A stretch of DNA of 64,000 bases, taken from assembly GCF_019393635.1 (NCBI RefSeq), contig NC_057863.1, positions 38,666,857-38,730,856 on the forward strand, in the 5' to 3' direction. Below the pieces are notes generated by a model, which was given only the letters and a program-made list of their open reading frames with translations, made no database searches and was not told the origin of the DNA. Made by a program: the position numbers and the translations under genes. The DNA comes from Dromiciops gliroides. Lineage: Eukaryota; Chordata; Mammalia; Microbiotheria; Microbiotheriidae. Each line of letters begins with the position of its first letter. The stretch's first letter is position 1. Shown one piece after another: positions 20,300 to 30,339 of this stretch.

Positions 20300-20449
20300 A
20301 TTTATTTTTTTGCAGGGCAATGAGGGTTAAGTGACTTGCCCAGAGTCACACACACAGCTAGTGTCAAGTGTCTGAGGCTGGATTTGAACTCAGGTCCTCC
20401 TGAATCCAGGGCCAGTGCTTTATCCACTGTGCCACCTAGCTGCCCCTAG
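20300..20449 (-). mobile_element. marsupial SINE
   Basis: Full-length antisense copy ending GCCACCTAGCTGCCCC. The flanks ACATTAGATCTTT and GCATAAGATCTTT suggest a diverged duplication. Confidence 0.9.
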
Positions 20450-20570
20450 AGCATAAGATCTTTAAGATCAAGGATTGTCTTATTTTCACCTTTGTATCCA
20501 CACTATCTAGCACAGTGCCTTGAACACGGTAGGTGCTTAATAAATGTTGGTCATTAATTGATTGATTGAT
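20450..20570 (+). mobile_element. L2-type 3' tail
   Basis: CACCTTTGTATCCACAC, TAGCACAGTGCCTTG and GGTAGGTGCTTAATAAATG, then ATTGATTGATTG. Confidence 0.75.
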
Positions 20571-20604
20571 TAGTGATGGGGGATTGAGCTCAGTCATGGA
20601 GTCA

Positions 20605-21130
20605 ATTGTTCAGTATACATTTATTAAGAGACTACCATATATCAGGCATTGTGCTAAGCACTGGGGATACAAACAGAAGTAAAAGACAATCCCTATTCTC
20701 CGGGAGCTCACATTCTAAAGGGGGAGAAAATACGCAAGTAACTATGTACAAACAAGCTATAGTTAGTTGTTGTTCAGTTGCGTCTGACACTTTGTCACCC
20801 CATTTGGGGTTTTCTTGACAAAGATACTAGAGTAGTTTGCCATTTCTTTTTCCAGCTCATTTTACAGATAAGGAAACTCAGGTAAACAGGGTAAAAATGA
20901 TTTGCCTAGAGTCACACAGCTAGTAAGTGTCAGAGGCCAAATTTGAACTCAGGAAGATTCATCTTCCCGACTCCAGATCTGGTGCTCTATCTGCTGTACC
21001 ACCTAGCTACCCACAAACAAGCTATATAAAGGACAAATTGGTAATAATCAATAGAGGGAAGATACCAGAATTAAGAAGGGATTGGGAAAGGGTTCCCGGA
21101 GAAGGAAGGATATTGGAAATGCAGCCTCTC
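20605..21130 (+). mobile_element. dispersed LINE-like repeat split by a SINE
   Basis: ATACATTTATTAAGAGACTAC, GCATTGTGCTAAGCACTGGG, GGGAGCTCACATTCTAAAGG, interrupted at 20761, resuming at 21027 with AAAGGACAAATTGGTAATAA and GGGATTGGGAAAGGGTTCCC. Same family as 54015-54475. Confidence 0.7.
20762..21012 (-). mobile_element. CORE-SINE with RTE-type 3' tail
   Basis: A 251-bp antisense element. Its left end (sense 3' tail) carries a GTTGTTCAGTTGCGTCTGAC motif like the reversed end of RTE/BovB LINEs, and its body is a standard CORE-SINE. Perfect 14-bp duplication ACAAACAAGCTATA at 20748-20761 and 21013-21026. The tail implies mobilisation by an RTE LINE; compare 42613-43627. Confidence 0.9.
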
Positions 21131-21535
21131 CGGTTCTGATCTTCCCTTTGTTCTTCTTTGAGTCATAGCTCTGAAATAGTACAAGATGTGACTATGGCCC
21201 CTCAACTCTGGGTGAACAGAAACACAACACATGAGCTCGCCACACTCTCCTGCAGGCTATATGCTGAACCCCATAGAATAGGTTGTTTTGACACTTGTAC
21301 ACCAGCCATGCATGCAATGTGAATCTAGCTTAAATAACCACTGGGGCGTGGGTGAGATCCTCAAAGCTTGTCTAGAGTGTGTGGCCTTTCTACTTCCTAA
21401 ATGTTGGCATTCTTTAGGGTTCTGTTCTGGTCCTTCTTTCTTCTTTATATAATTTACCTTGTCCATTTTATCTACCTCTAGGTTAATTTCTGTGATACCA
21501 CTCCAGAGTGGAACTATTCAATTATAAATTCTGTA
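21130..21535. other. unique sequence
   Basis: No repeat or gene recognised. Confidence 0.3.
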
Positions 21536-21539
21536 TCTC

Positions 21540-21960
21540 CTCCCTGACCTCTTTCCCATGCTCCATATCCTCATTTCTAGCGATCTCCTGAATGTCTCAA
21601 CCTAAAGGTCACATAATACCTTAATTTAATAAATATAATCTTTCTCTCCAAGGCATTTCCTCCTCTTAGATGGTGTCCCCATTGTCCCTAGTCACCCGAG
21701 CTGAAACCCCAAGTCCCTTTCTCTCTCTCCAAGCAAAGTCACTAATCCAAATCAATTTGATCATTTTCCATTAGGTGTCTAATATTGCCCAGGCACTGAA
21801 ATCTCTGCAGTATCTCTCACATCTGTGTCCTTTTCATTTTTTCCACTACTGCTTTGCTAGTTCAAACTCTGATTTTCTCTCACCTGGACTTGCCTCTTGG
21901 CCTCCAGTCTTACCCCCTCCCAATCCAAACTATATACTCCTCCCAGAGTAAATGGCATGA
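21540..21960 (+). mobile_element. L2-type LINE fragment
   Basis: C/T-rich sequence ending CTTGCCTCTTGGCCTCCAGT and CTTACCCCCTCCCAATCCA, like the region just 5' of the L2-type 3' end at 48555. Confidence 0.5.
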
Positions 21961-21974
21961 CTAGTTCATAAAAA

Positions 21975-22110
21975 TCATCTGGAAGCAACCCCAGAGGCCA
22001 TTGAGACCAATCCCCTCATTTTGTAGGTGAAGGAATGGAAAATTCCGGGATCTCCAAAATTGTATATCTAGTAAATACAAGTTCCTAGATTCAAAGCACT
22101 GGGGATTCAG
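21975..22110 (-). mobile_element. MIR-type fragment
   Basis: AGAGGCCATTGAGACCAATC, CCCTCATTTTGTAGGTGAAG and a decayed core. Confidence 0.55.
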
Positions 22111-22479
22111 TGTGTATTTGATTATACCATGTTTTCTTTCAACAATTGGGATCATAGTGCTGTAACTGCTTACAGACTGTGGAGTAAAGAGGCCCTCCTC
22201 ACCTAACTCCCCTGGACTCAGCCTGCCTTGCTTCAAACTTCTTTCATATAGTAGTCCCTTTACTCTCCTATCAAACTAGACTTTGATCCCTGTTTCTAGG
22301 CTAGGCTCCATGCTTTCCTTTGTAAAATCCTTCACTACGATTAGATCTTCATTGAGAGCCTGCTCTAGGAGGGGCATAAGGCAGCATCGGTATATGCTTT
22401 TCCCAGTTCTATCTGCCTCTGCCCTGGGCCAGGCACCTCAAGAGGATCTATTAAAATGCTTCTTCATTTGGGCAGAGGA

Positions 22480-22800
22480 AAATAATAATAGTAATAATAA
22501 CAATTATAGCAACTCAACAACAACAATAAATAATATTTATAAAATATTTTTAGGTTTGCAAAACACTTTCCAAATATTATCTCATTCTATCATCACAAGG
22601 CTTCTCTTCTCCCACCCCTACCCCCCACCAAGGAGATAGGTGTTATTATTATTATTTCCATTTTACAGATGAAACAATAAAGGCATCCAGAGGTTAAGTA
22701 ACTTGATCACACAGATCAGTAAGTGTCCGAGTTAGGATGGAAAGTCAGCTCTTCCTGGCTCCAGGTCCAACATTCTATCTACTGAGCCACTCTGTTGCCT
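22480..22800 (-). mobile_element. THER1/MON1-type CORE-SINE, long
   Basis: Nearly full length on the minus strand: an AATAATAAT-rich tail, GGTTTGCAAAACACTTTCC, CATTTTACAGATGAAAC, TCAGCTCTTCCTGGCTCC and TACTGAGCCACTCTGTTGCC. Confidence 0.8.
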
Positions 22801-22864
22801 CAGAAAAGAAATTTTGTTTTCTTCCTGCCTCTTCTGCAAATTGCTGCTTCAGTGTCCCACTGCA

Positions 22865-23260
22865 ACACAGAATTAACGCTGGAAGGGACCTCAAAAGTCA
22901 TGTAACTTAATGACTTCATTGTAAAGATGAGACAACTAAGGCTTAAAGAAGAGAGTGGCTTAGCTGAGATTACTACAGGCAGTAGTGGTAAGAACCATAT
23001 TAATAACAAGAGCTAGCATGTATATAGTGCCTTAAGGTTCACAAAGCACTGCGCATTTTATTTCGCTGGATCTTCACAACAATCCTGGGAGGTAGACTTA
23101 ATTATTATCTGCATTTTACAGATGAGGAAACTGAGGCAAGCTGAGGTTAAATGACTTGCCTGAGTCACGCAGCTAGTAAGTGTCTGAGGTGGGATTTGAA
23201 CTGGGGTCTTCCTGACTCTTCAGTCTAGCACTTTACCCATTATATCTCTGACTATTTTGT
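22865..23260 (-). mobile_element. two adjacent CORE-SINE copies, antisense
   Basis: A short MIR3-like piece (22865-23000: GGAAGGGACCTCAAAAG, GATGAGACAACTAAGGC) is followed by a long THER1/MON1-type copy (23000-23260: TATATAGTGCCTTAAGG, TTTTACAGATGAGGAAACTG, GATTTGAACTGGGGTC). Confidence 0.75.
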
Positions 23261-23631
23261 AAGCTGCCTCACTACTCTGTTAGTAAGTAGTAGCAAAGGG
23301 AGAATCTGAAGGCAAGGCAGCCAGGTAAGGTAGAAGAAGCCTGGACTTGGGAATCAGTGAACTGAAATTCATATCTGGCCTCTCACATCCCACCAATGTG
23401 GACTTGGTTCTTCCCCTCATGTACAGACTGGTATTGCTTCTCAAAGGCTGGGAGGTAAAACTGCTGGATGCCAGAGAGACTTTGGGGAGGGAAATGGGGT
23501 GATGGTCCAGTCATGACAGTTGTCTCGATACCACAAATATGGAAATCAAATCTCTTCAGAGAGGCAGGGCGGGACATCCATCTCTCTAACTATTCATGGA
23601 TTAATCAACCAATCATCTGTCTAGTCAACCT
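23261..23631. other. mostly unique sequence
   Basis: No confident repeat beyond a faint MIR-like start at 23310-23390. No gene signal. Confidence 0.3.
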
Positions 23632-23639
23632 ATCTATAC

Positions 23640-23825
23640 CAGGGCTTCTTTAACTTTTTCCACTTGTGACTCCTTTTTGCCTAAGAAATTTTTATGCACC
23701 CCCGGGTACATAGGTATATAAAATAGGTATACATAACCTTTCCTATTGCTGATTTTTTGTGACCCCCCCCCCATTCAGATACATGACCCCGTATGGGGTT
23801 GCAACCCACAGTTTAAGTAGCTTTG
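23640..23825 (+). mobile_element. non-autonomous hAT transposon (MITE), copy 1
   Basis: A 186-bp element with terminal inverted repeats (CAGGGCTTCTTTAACT at the left; CAAAGCTACTTAAACT reading in from the right) and an 8-bp duplication ATCTATAC/ATCTATGC (7 of 8) at 23632-23639 and 23826-23833. Eight-bp duplications and a CAGGG-type terminus are hAT hallmarks. There is no coding capacity. Confidence 0.85.
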
Positions 23826-24082
23826 ATCTATGCGACATGTGGGACCTCTTAAAAAAATCTCCACTATTGGGAAAATCTGTTCTTTGTTACATGTGGGAGC
23901 TTGTTCACAGGAATAATTTTTCACTACTTCCAGCTTAGGGGAAAAAATTAAAACATCACAAATTTGTGATCTGAATCCTGATTCGTGCTTGACCCATTCT
24001 TTTTCTCTGAAATCTGGTGCTTTAGCAACAACTTCAATTCAAATGGCCCTGAATTTGATTTCGCATCTCAAGTTTCAATCTT

Positions 24083-24231
24083 TTTTTTTTTTTTTGGTGA
24101 GGCAATTGGGGTTAAGTGACTTGCCCAGGGTCACACAGCTAGTTAAGTGTCAAGTGTCTGAGACTGAATTTGAACTCAGGTACTCCTGAATCCAAGGCCT
24201 GTGCTCTATCCACTGCACCACCTAGCTGCCC
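24083..24231 (-). mobile_element. marsupial SINE
   Basis: Full-length antisense copy with a T-rich tail. Perfect 16-bp duplication CTCAAGTTTCAATCTT at 24067-24082 and 24232-24247, so probably one of the younger copies here. Confidence 0.95.
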
Positions 24232-24291
24232 CTCAAGTTTCAATCTTAAGAGGCTGTGTTGTTCAAGGCTTCTAACTTTTCTGCTCTCACT

Positions 24292-24434
24292 TTTTTTTTG
24301 GTGAGGCAATTGGGGTTAAGTGACTTGCCCAGGGTCACACAGCTAGTAAGTGTAAAGTGTCTAGGGTCAGATTTGAGCTCAGGTCCTCCTGAATCCAGGG
24401 CTGGTGCTTTATCTACTGTACCACCTAGCTGCCT
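24292..24434 (-). mobile_element. marsupial SINE
   Basis: A second antisense copy 60 bp from the previous one, with short flanks (CACTTTT) as the possible duplication. Differences such as AAGTGTCTAGGGTCAG show it is an independent insertion. Confidence 0.9.
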
Positions 24435-24439
24435 CCCCC

Positions 24440-25675
24440 CACTTTTGGGGTATTTTTTAATGGTAATATTTGGGAGGATTGACTATTACTGATATTTCCA
24501 ACAGGAAAGTCCTTTATCCTCAGCTTTATCTTGTTTTGTTTTACTGAATGTGGAATCTTGAAATCATTTTCTTTGTTGTTGGCTATGTGATGGCTGTAAA
24601 TGTTCTTATAGCTATTGGCTCTGTTTATTAAATGTTTCTATTTGTTTCTTTTCCACAGTGGTGTCATATGGTTGCTATGGCCTCTCTTGATCATCTTTTC
24701 AACTCTATAATTTTGCTAGTTGGGTTTTTTTTTGTTTGGTTGTTGTTGTTTTTTTTGGGGGGAGGCAGATATCATGTTGGTGCCATAACTCCAGGAAATA
24801 TGTCCCAGGTAATATTTCAGAATGTTTTTATTTATTCTCAGTATTATTATTTTTATATACCTTTTATTTTCTGGATATTTAAAGAGGTTATTTAGATTAT
24901 TTTGGCTTCATACTCTGCCTTATGATAGTATGAGAGTATTGTAATGCAACATACCTGTAATAACTAGGTGCCCTGCGCTCTTATATTTATTGTGAATGCC
25001 TATATATGCATCATTGTGTAATATATGTAGATGCATGAAAAAGTTGTTCAAGCTGTTTTTATGGTTTTGAGTTCAAAGTATTACTTTGAAATTTTCATAG
25101 TATATTAATCCCAGAGGGCTGCTTATCATAATAGTGGAAATTTATTGTTTCCATAAATATCTGAGCATCACATACCTAAAGGAATCTTTAAAATATCTAA
25201 AATATTCAATATTTTAATATTAATTTAATATTGTAACATCTTTTTTTTCTTTTTAAGATGTGCACTAGAAGAGTTGAGTCCTATCACCATTCATTTACAA
25301 TAAGAAAGTAGAGGTCTCCTAGTATTAGATGTAAAACTAAACTGGAAGAAAAAGGATATATTAAGGACACTATACATAAATGTATAGGGCTTTGGAAAAT
25401 ATAATATCGAGGCCAGGAATATTAAGGAGGGTGAGAAGACTCAGGACATTTTTCTAGTCTTATATGAGAATTTTGAGTATGGAGATATACCTGAGAAATT
25501 GACAGTAGGAAGTTGTACCTGGGAACTTTATTGTGATCTCTCTTCTGAGAAACAAAAGTGTTACTTTAAAAAGGTAAAAGGACAATACTAATCAAAGACC
25601 ACTTTTTTGAGAGACTGGAAATCATAGTGAGGTCCAGAGAAGGCACTTTCCCTGTACTTGGAGCTGTACACAAGA
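24440..25675. other. unique AT-rich sequence
   Basis: About 1.2 kb with T-runs (24726-24760) and no recognised repeat or exon. Confidence 0.4.
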
Positions 25676-25699
25676 TTATATATGCGTGTGTGTGTGTGT

Positions 25700-25732
<33 letters not shown>

Positions 25733-25760
25733 TATATACATATACATATATATATATAAA
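25676..25760. repeat. compound TG/TACA/TA microsatellite
   Basis: (GT)n followed by (ACAT)n and (AT)n with CATATA interruptions. Confidence 0.85.
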
Positions 25761-26047
25761 ATGTAGGAGGCAAAAGGGGGATAATAGAAAAACTTAAGAT
25801 CCAAGCTCCAATTCAGATATTAGCTCTAAAAGGGATTCACACCCCAGTTAACGGATAATTTAAGACTTGAGTTTTCATTAATACAAGTCACACTGATCAG
25901 TACCCATAGTGGGAACATGAGGAGGTAGGCCATGAAGACCTCAAGCAATAACAATGATAATACACTGACAGGCTATAGAAATTCAAAGTAGAAATAAATG
26001 AAAAATGAAAATGTTTTAAAACCAAGCATGGCGGGGAGGGGGGGGGA
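25761..26047. other. unique sequence
   Basis: Ends in a G-rich run (26031-26053) at the SINE head. Nothing else recognised. Confidence 0.3.
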
Positions 26048-26200
26048 GGGGGGTGGCTAGGTGGTGCAATGTATAAAGCACTGGCCCTGGATTCAGGAGT
26101 TCCTGAGTTCAAATCCAGCCTCAGACACTTGACCTTACCAGCTGTGTGACCCTGGGCAAGTCACTTAACCCCCATTGCCCCGCAAAAAAAAAAAAAAAAT
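26048..26200 (+). mobile_element. marsupial SINE
   Basis: Full-length copy preceded by a G-rich run, with an A16-type tail. The flanks share AAGCATGG (near 26023 and 26202). Confidence 0.9.
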
Positions 26201-26224
26201 AAGCATGGGAATCAGAAAGAGACA

Positions 26225-26579
26225 TGTGTAGAAAAGGCCAAATTTTTCCCCAGACTCACATTATGATGTATAAACCCCCAAAACACACCTCCACAGGAAA
26301 AGGTACCTGCCTCAGGGGTTGGCTTGGGACCCCAGGAACTCCAAATTAGGACAGGCCTTCCCCTGTACCTCCCTAAGGTGGAGATTATTATAATGAGAGT
26401 AATAATTAATTTATCCATACTATAAATATAACTGTCTTTTCTTTCACTATTAGAGAGATACCTTTCTACTTTTCAGGTTCTCTCCCTGTATTGCAATAAA
26501 ACTTGAGAAACTAAGTCACCGAGTCTTATAATTCTTTTGGGACAACTCATGATCAATTTGACCCTAATTCTATCCCACA
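26225..26579 (+). mobile_element. LTR-like element with leader-like flank
   Basis: A TG...CA unit of about 355 bp with AATAAA at 26495-26500 followed by a U5-like stretch. Directly beyond its CA lies TCATTTGGTGACCAAC, which resembles the start of a retroviral leader/primer-binding region. No intact retroviral frame follows. Boundaries and class are uncertain. Confidence 0.45.
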
Positions 26580-27200
26580 TCATTTGGTGACCAACATGGC
26601 TTTAAGTCCCAGACTCAAACTCTTTTTCCTTTTTTTTTTGAAAGCAGTGGGGTGAGATCTTGCTGAGGTAAGTTTTGCTCCTTTGGGAGATATCTCCTGG
26701 AGTAGATACCACAGACCCAATCTGGCATGTTCTTGGACAAGAACCATATCCTTCAGGAGAACAGCCTTGGGAGGTTGGGGATTAATTAAAGAACTATATG
26801 GGAATTTTGTCACTAATACTGTGTAGCCACATTAAGGAGAAAGTCTGTTCAGTTCCTGCTCAGGGTAGAGCCTTACCTGCAGAGATGGAAGCAGATAGGT
26901 AGATTCTAAGAAAGAAGGTCAACTTGAACTACTGTGATTAAGTCAAGACTTGATATAGGACTCCTAGGCATCCGGTGTCATCTGTTCCATGGAGACACTG
27001 AAACCATTGCCCAAAAAGACCTACTTGGGATATGGTTCTTATTCAAGAATATGCCCTTCTGGGTCTATGTTATCTACCACAGGGGATACGGCTCAATTAC
27101 ATCTGTATTTATATGTAAATTGTCCACTCTAGACTTGACTATAATGTTCAGTTCTCTCAAAGTGAGAAAGGCAATCCCAAAGCGATGTGTCTTCTCTGAA
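26580..27200. repeat. region with a diverged 56-bp inverted repeat
   Basis: 26697-26752 is about 80% identical to the reverse complement of 27028-27083; both contain GGATATGGTTCTT in opposite orientations. This may be two inverted pieces of the same element, possibly linked to the LTR-like unit to the left. No gene is supported. Confidence 0.5.
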
Positions 27201-27213
27201 AGAGTCATCCTCA

Positions 27214-27355
27214 GGCAGCTAGGTAGCACAGTTGGATAGAGCACTGGCCCTGGAGTCAGGAGGATCTGAGTTCAAATACAGACTCAGACACTTAACACTA
27301 GCTGTGTGACCCTGGGCAAGTCACTTAACCCCAATTGCCTTACTTTAAAAAAAAA
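27214..27355 (+). mobile_element. marsupial SINE
   Basis: Full-length copy. Duplication AGAGTCATCCTCA (27201-27213) against AGAGTCATCTTCA (27356-27368). Confidence 0.93.
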
Positions 27356-27368
27356 AGAGTCATCTTCA

Positions 27369-27930
27369 ACAGATACAAGACCATCATCTTGAGTATAAGC
27401 ATGAAGAGCACAAAACCTTAGGCAAAGGCCCAACAATGATCTGAGAGTAGAGACAATGAACAAGACCATTCTTCTTGGAGAAACAGAGGTCCTGAAGGCA
27501 TGACACCTCCATCAAGTAATAACCACACTATAACTCTGGATCCAAGGGTCCTACACAAATAGAATCTACTAGTACAAGAAATGCAGAGTTGGTCATACAA
27601 AAAGCTAATGACTTTTCCCCCTAGAATCTGAAAAACAAGATAGGGACAAGGGAAGGTCAGTCACATGAGCCACAAAAGAACCATATCATTAGATTTCAAA
27701 TATCTGATATCTAACAGAAAGATATCATTCTAAGACCAATACTCCTCTTAAAGACAAGAGATTGAGGGAGTGATCATTTAGCCACAACCATCTTCCTCCG
27801 AAGGTAGAAATCCTGACTCTTTGGAAATGTAAGGATCGGGAGTCACTATGCTTACCTTTATATCCATACTACGTAGTGGACCTCTAAAGATCTCTATTAC
27901 ACTCAGGACAAGCAGTTTGTTACATATATC
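27369..27930. other. unique sequence
   Basis: No repeat or gene recognised. Confidence 0.35.
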
Positions 27931-27934
27931 TGTT

Positions 27935-28060
27935 ACCTGTGTAGCCTTGGGCAAGTCACTGAGTTTTCCTGGGCCTCAGGTTCTTTATTTGTAAAATGAA
28001 GAAGTTAGATTAGAAAGTCTCAGAGATCCTTTTCAGAGCTATTCATCTTTGATTCAAAGC
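27935..28060 (+). mobile_element. THER/MIR-type fragment
   Basis: CCTTGGGCAAGTCACTGAG, GGGCCTCAGGTTCTTTATTT and GTAAAATGAAGAAGTTAGA. Confidence 0.7.
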
Positions 28061-28425
28061 CGATGGGTTTTCCATTATGTCATGCTCCCTGCCTGCTCCC
28101 AATACATTTACATGCGCCCCCTGCTATCTTACAGATAACCCTAATAATGTAGTGAGCAGTACCACTGCCTAATGGTGATGATAGGGCTGGGGAGGGCACT
28201 GATACCCCCACACTCAGCTGCTCACTGGGCAGCATTCTCTATTGCTTTATTATTGGGAAGCACCTCCCAACAGTGACTGAACCTTGTTAGCCACTGACAT
28301 GACTTCTTGAGAAAGGTTTAGCTTCTCATTCCCTGGAGGTCTTTCAAAGCAAGATAGATTCTCAGCTGTCTGGCATGATTAGGTGTGATTCCGCCTGCAG
28401 GCCAGGGCATGGCCTGGAACATTCA
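28061..28425. other. unique sequence
   Basis: Single-copy DNA holding a CTCF-like core on the minus strand (GCGCCCCCTGCT at 28115-28126; see findings). Confidence 0.35.
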
Positions 28426-28429
28426 GAAC

Positions 28430-28545
28430 AAATATTTATTAAGCTCCTGGGTCTACCCGATGCATTGCTAGGCTCTGTATATATTAGGAAATAATCATCC
28501 AGAAAACACACTTCCTACCCTCAAAGGAGTTTGTAGTCTAGTCAG
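28430..28545 (+). mobile_element. dispersed LINE-like repeat fragment
   Basis: AATATTTATTAAGCTCCTGG, GCATTGCTAGGCTCTG and ACTTCCTACCCTCAAAGGAG. Same family as 54015-54475. Confidence 0.55.
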
Positions 28546-28984
28546 TGGTAAGATTGATGTGGACATTCAAATTAAAAGCAAAGAGCTACTATGCTCCCTC
28601 TTCCCGATGGAAAGGACACATTGGCTGGCTTTTGGTTGTTTTCCGTGAGCTGTGCTGAGCTGACCTTGAAGAGAATGCCAAGCAAGGACAATAGTAGCTG
28701 AATGGAAGAAGAATAAATTAACTGAAGGGGAAAGGGGAAAAGAGGTCAGGGATAAGTGAGTGTTAATGGGAATGAAGAGGCTAAAGGAGGAGGGGGAAAA
28801 CCCAAACCCCTTCAGGTCTCTTCCAAGCCTATTCTTCAGGGACATACAGTGTTATTGATCTGAGATATCTCTTTTGCCACATTCCTAAAGTAAGTCAAAG
28901 GACACTGTTACTGAAATGAAGATATGCCATGTTGGGGACAGAAGAGGCTCTAGAAAACCATTCTAGCCTTCCAGTGTGAGTGAA
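28546..28984. other. unique sequence
   Basis: Nothing recognised. Confidence 0.3.
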
Positions 28985-29125
28985 GTGGGTGAAGGACATT
29001 TCAATAAACATTTAAGTGCCTACTATGCACTAGGCAATGTGCTAAGTGCTAGGGATACAAAAAGAGGCAAAAGACAGTCTATATCCTCATGGAACTTATG
29101 ATATGATGAAGAGCTCACAATCTAA
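28985..29125 (+). mobile_element. dispersed LINE-like repeat fragment
   Basis: AATAAACATTTAAGTGCCTA, GCAATGTGCTAAGTGCTAGG and GGCAAAAGACAGTC. Same family as 54015-54475. Confidence 0.7.
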
Positions 29126-29149
29126 AGAGCATAATGTTTATCAGCCCAT

Positions 29150-29365
29150 CAATGTTTAACAACCAGCTCTCCAAAAGAAAGCCACGAATGCTAGACACAC
29201 TTTAAAATTTAACCTTCATTATCAACGTTTTCCCCCATCACAAGTCTAAACAATGAAGAAGGAAGTCAGACTCTGATTTGAAGCATGGTGTAAATGCTTA
29301 CATGGAAAATTTAACCACTGAATCTTGTGAGTCAGTTTGAACTGGCTCCAGCACATCTTTGATGC
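29150..29365 (+). repeat. unassigned dispersed repeat, copy B
   Basis: Shared blocks with copy A in the same order: AATGTTTAACAACCAGCTCT, TTCATTATCAACGTT, CAAGTCTAAACAATG, GGTGTAAATGCTTAC, AAAATTTAACCACTGAATCT and CTGGCTCCAGCAC. Confidence 0.7.
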
Positions 29366-29395
29366 CATGCAAATACTCTATGTGATAATAATGCA

Positions 29396-29930
29396 TTTTT
29401 GGAACTCAGAACCCCTATACTCAAACATTATTGAGGATCCCAAAGTGTTTTGTTTATGTGGATTAAATCTAGGAATATTTACCTCTTTAGGAAGTAAAAC
29501 TAATAAAATGTTAAATATTGATTTATTCCTTTAAAATCATCATAATAAGCCCTTGACATGTTAACATAAAGAACACATTTTTATAAAATAGAACTATATT
29601 TTCCAAAACAAAAAAATAGTGAGGAGAAAAACAGTGTTTTGCTTTTTTTCCCCCTCCAAATCTCTAATGTTTGGCTTAAAAGAACAGCTGGAATTCTCCT
29701 ATCTGCTTCTGCAACTCAATCTGTGGTGATATGTTATTTTGGTCAAAGCATATGAAGAAAATTCAGCCTCACATAGCTATGTGGTTGGAAAAGGGAGAAA
29801 TATTTTAATAGGCAAATAAGATCTTAGTATTATGATGAAAATAGTTTGACTTTATAACCCCTCTGAAAGGGTCTCTGGCGCTCTCTGAGGTCCATGCACC
29901 CATCTTTGAGAACTGCTGCTTTAATATATT
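29396..29930. mobile_element. hAT-type transposon remnant
   Basis: The right end (GGTCCATGCACCCATCTTTG, then AGAACTGCTG) reads inward as CAGCAGTTCTCAAAG, a typical mammalian hAT/Charlie terminus. The left part has ACCCCTATACTCAAAC. The interior is AT-rich and non-coding. Name and limits uncertain. Confidence 0.5.
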
Positions 29931-30069
29931 TATATTACCAACAGAATGTAAAAAAAAAATATCTTACCGGACAGGGACAGTTTGATTTTATAGTTTGCAT
30001 TTACAGTACTTAGCACAATGGCTGGCATAGAATGGGTACTTAATATGTGCTTGTTGGTTGACTAGTATA

Positions 30070-30338
30070 GAGAGCTCAGAATGGTCATGCCTACATGCCC
30101 TAGCATAATGATGGAGTGCTGCACTTGGGACTAGGAAGACCCAGCTTTGAATTTTGCTTCTGAAACTTTCAAACTGTGTTACCCTAGGCAAGTTGCCATG
30201 CCTTGGTTTCTACCTTTGGAAAATTGGGGTAGTATTAGTTATCTCAGAGCTCTGGTGTGAGACTCAAATGAAGTAATGAAGGTAAAGCACTTTAAACACA
30301 TTTGAATGTTATAAAAAGTCAGTGTTTATTAGGGATGT
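30070..30338 (+). mobile_element. THER1/MON1-type CORE-SINE
   Basis: GACCCAGCTTTGAATTTTGC, CTGTGTTACCCTAGGCAAG, TGAAGGTAAAGCACTTTAAA and a GTGTTTATTAG end, where the L1 fragment begins. Confidence 0.75.
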
Positions 30339-30339
30339 T

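Noticed and set aside
24256-24492. A recurring peptide RQLGLSDLPRVTQLV in many short frames
   Set aside because: It is the antisense translation of the marsupial SINE, repeated wherever the SINE occurs, not a protein family.
29988-30191. A possible small exon near 30 kb
   Set aside because: The frame lies across a CORE-SINE and lacks splice signals of any strength.
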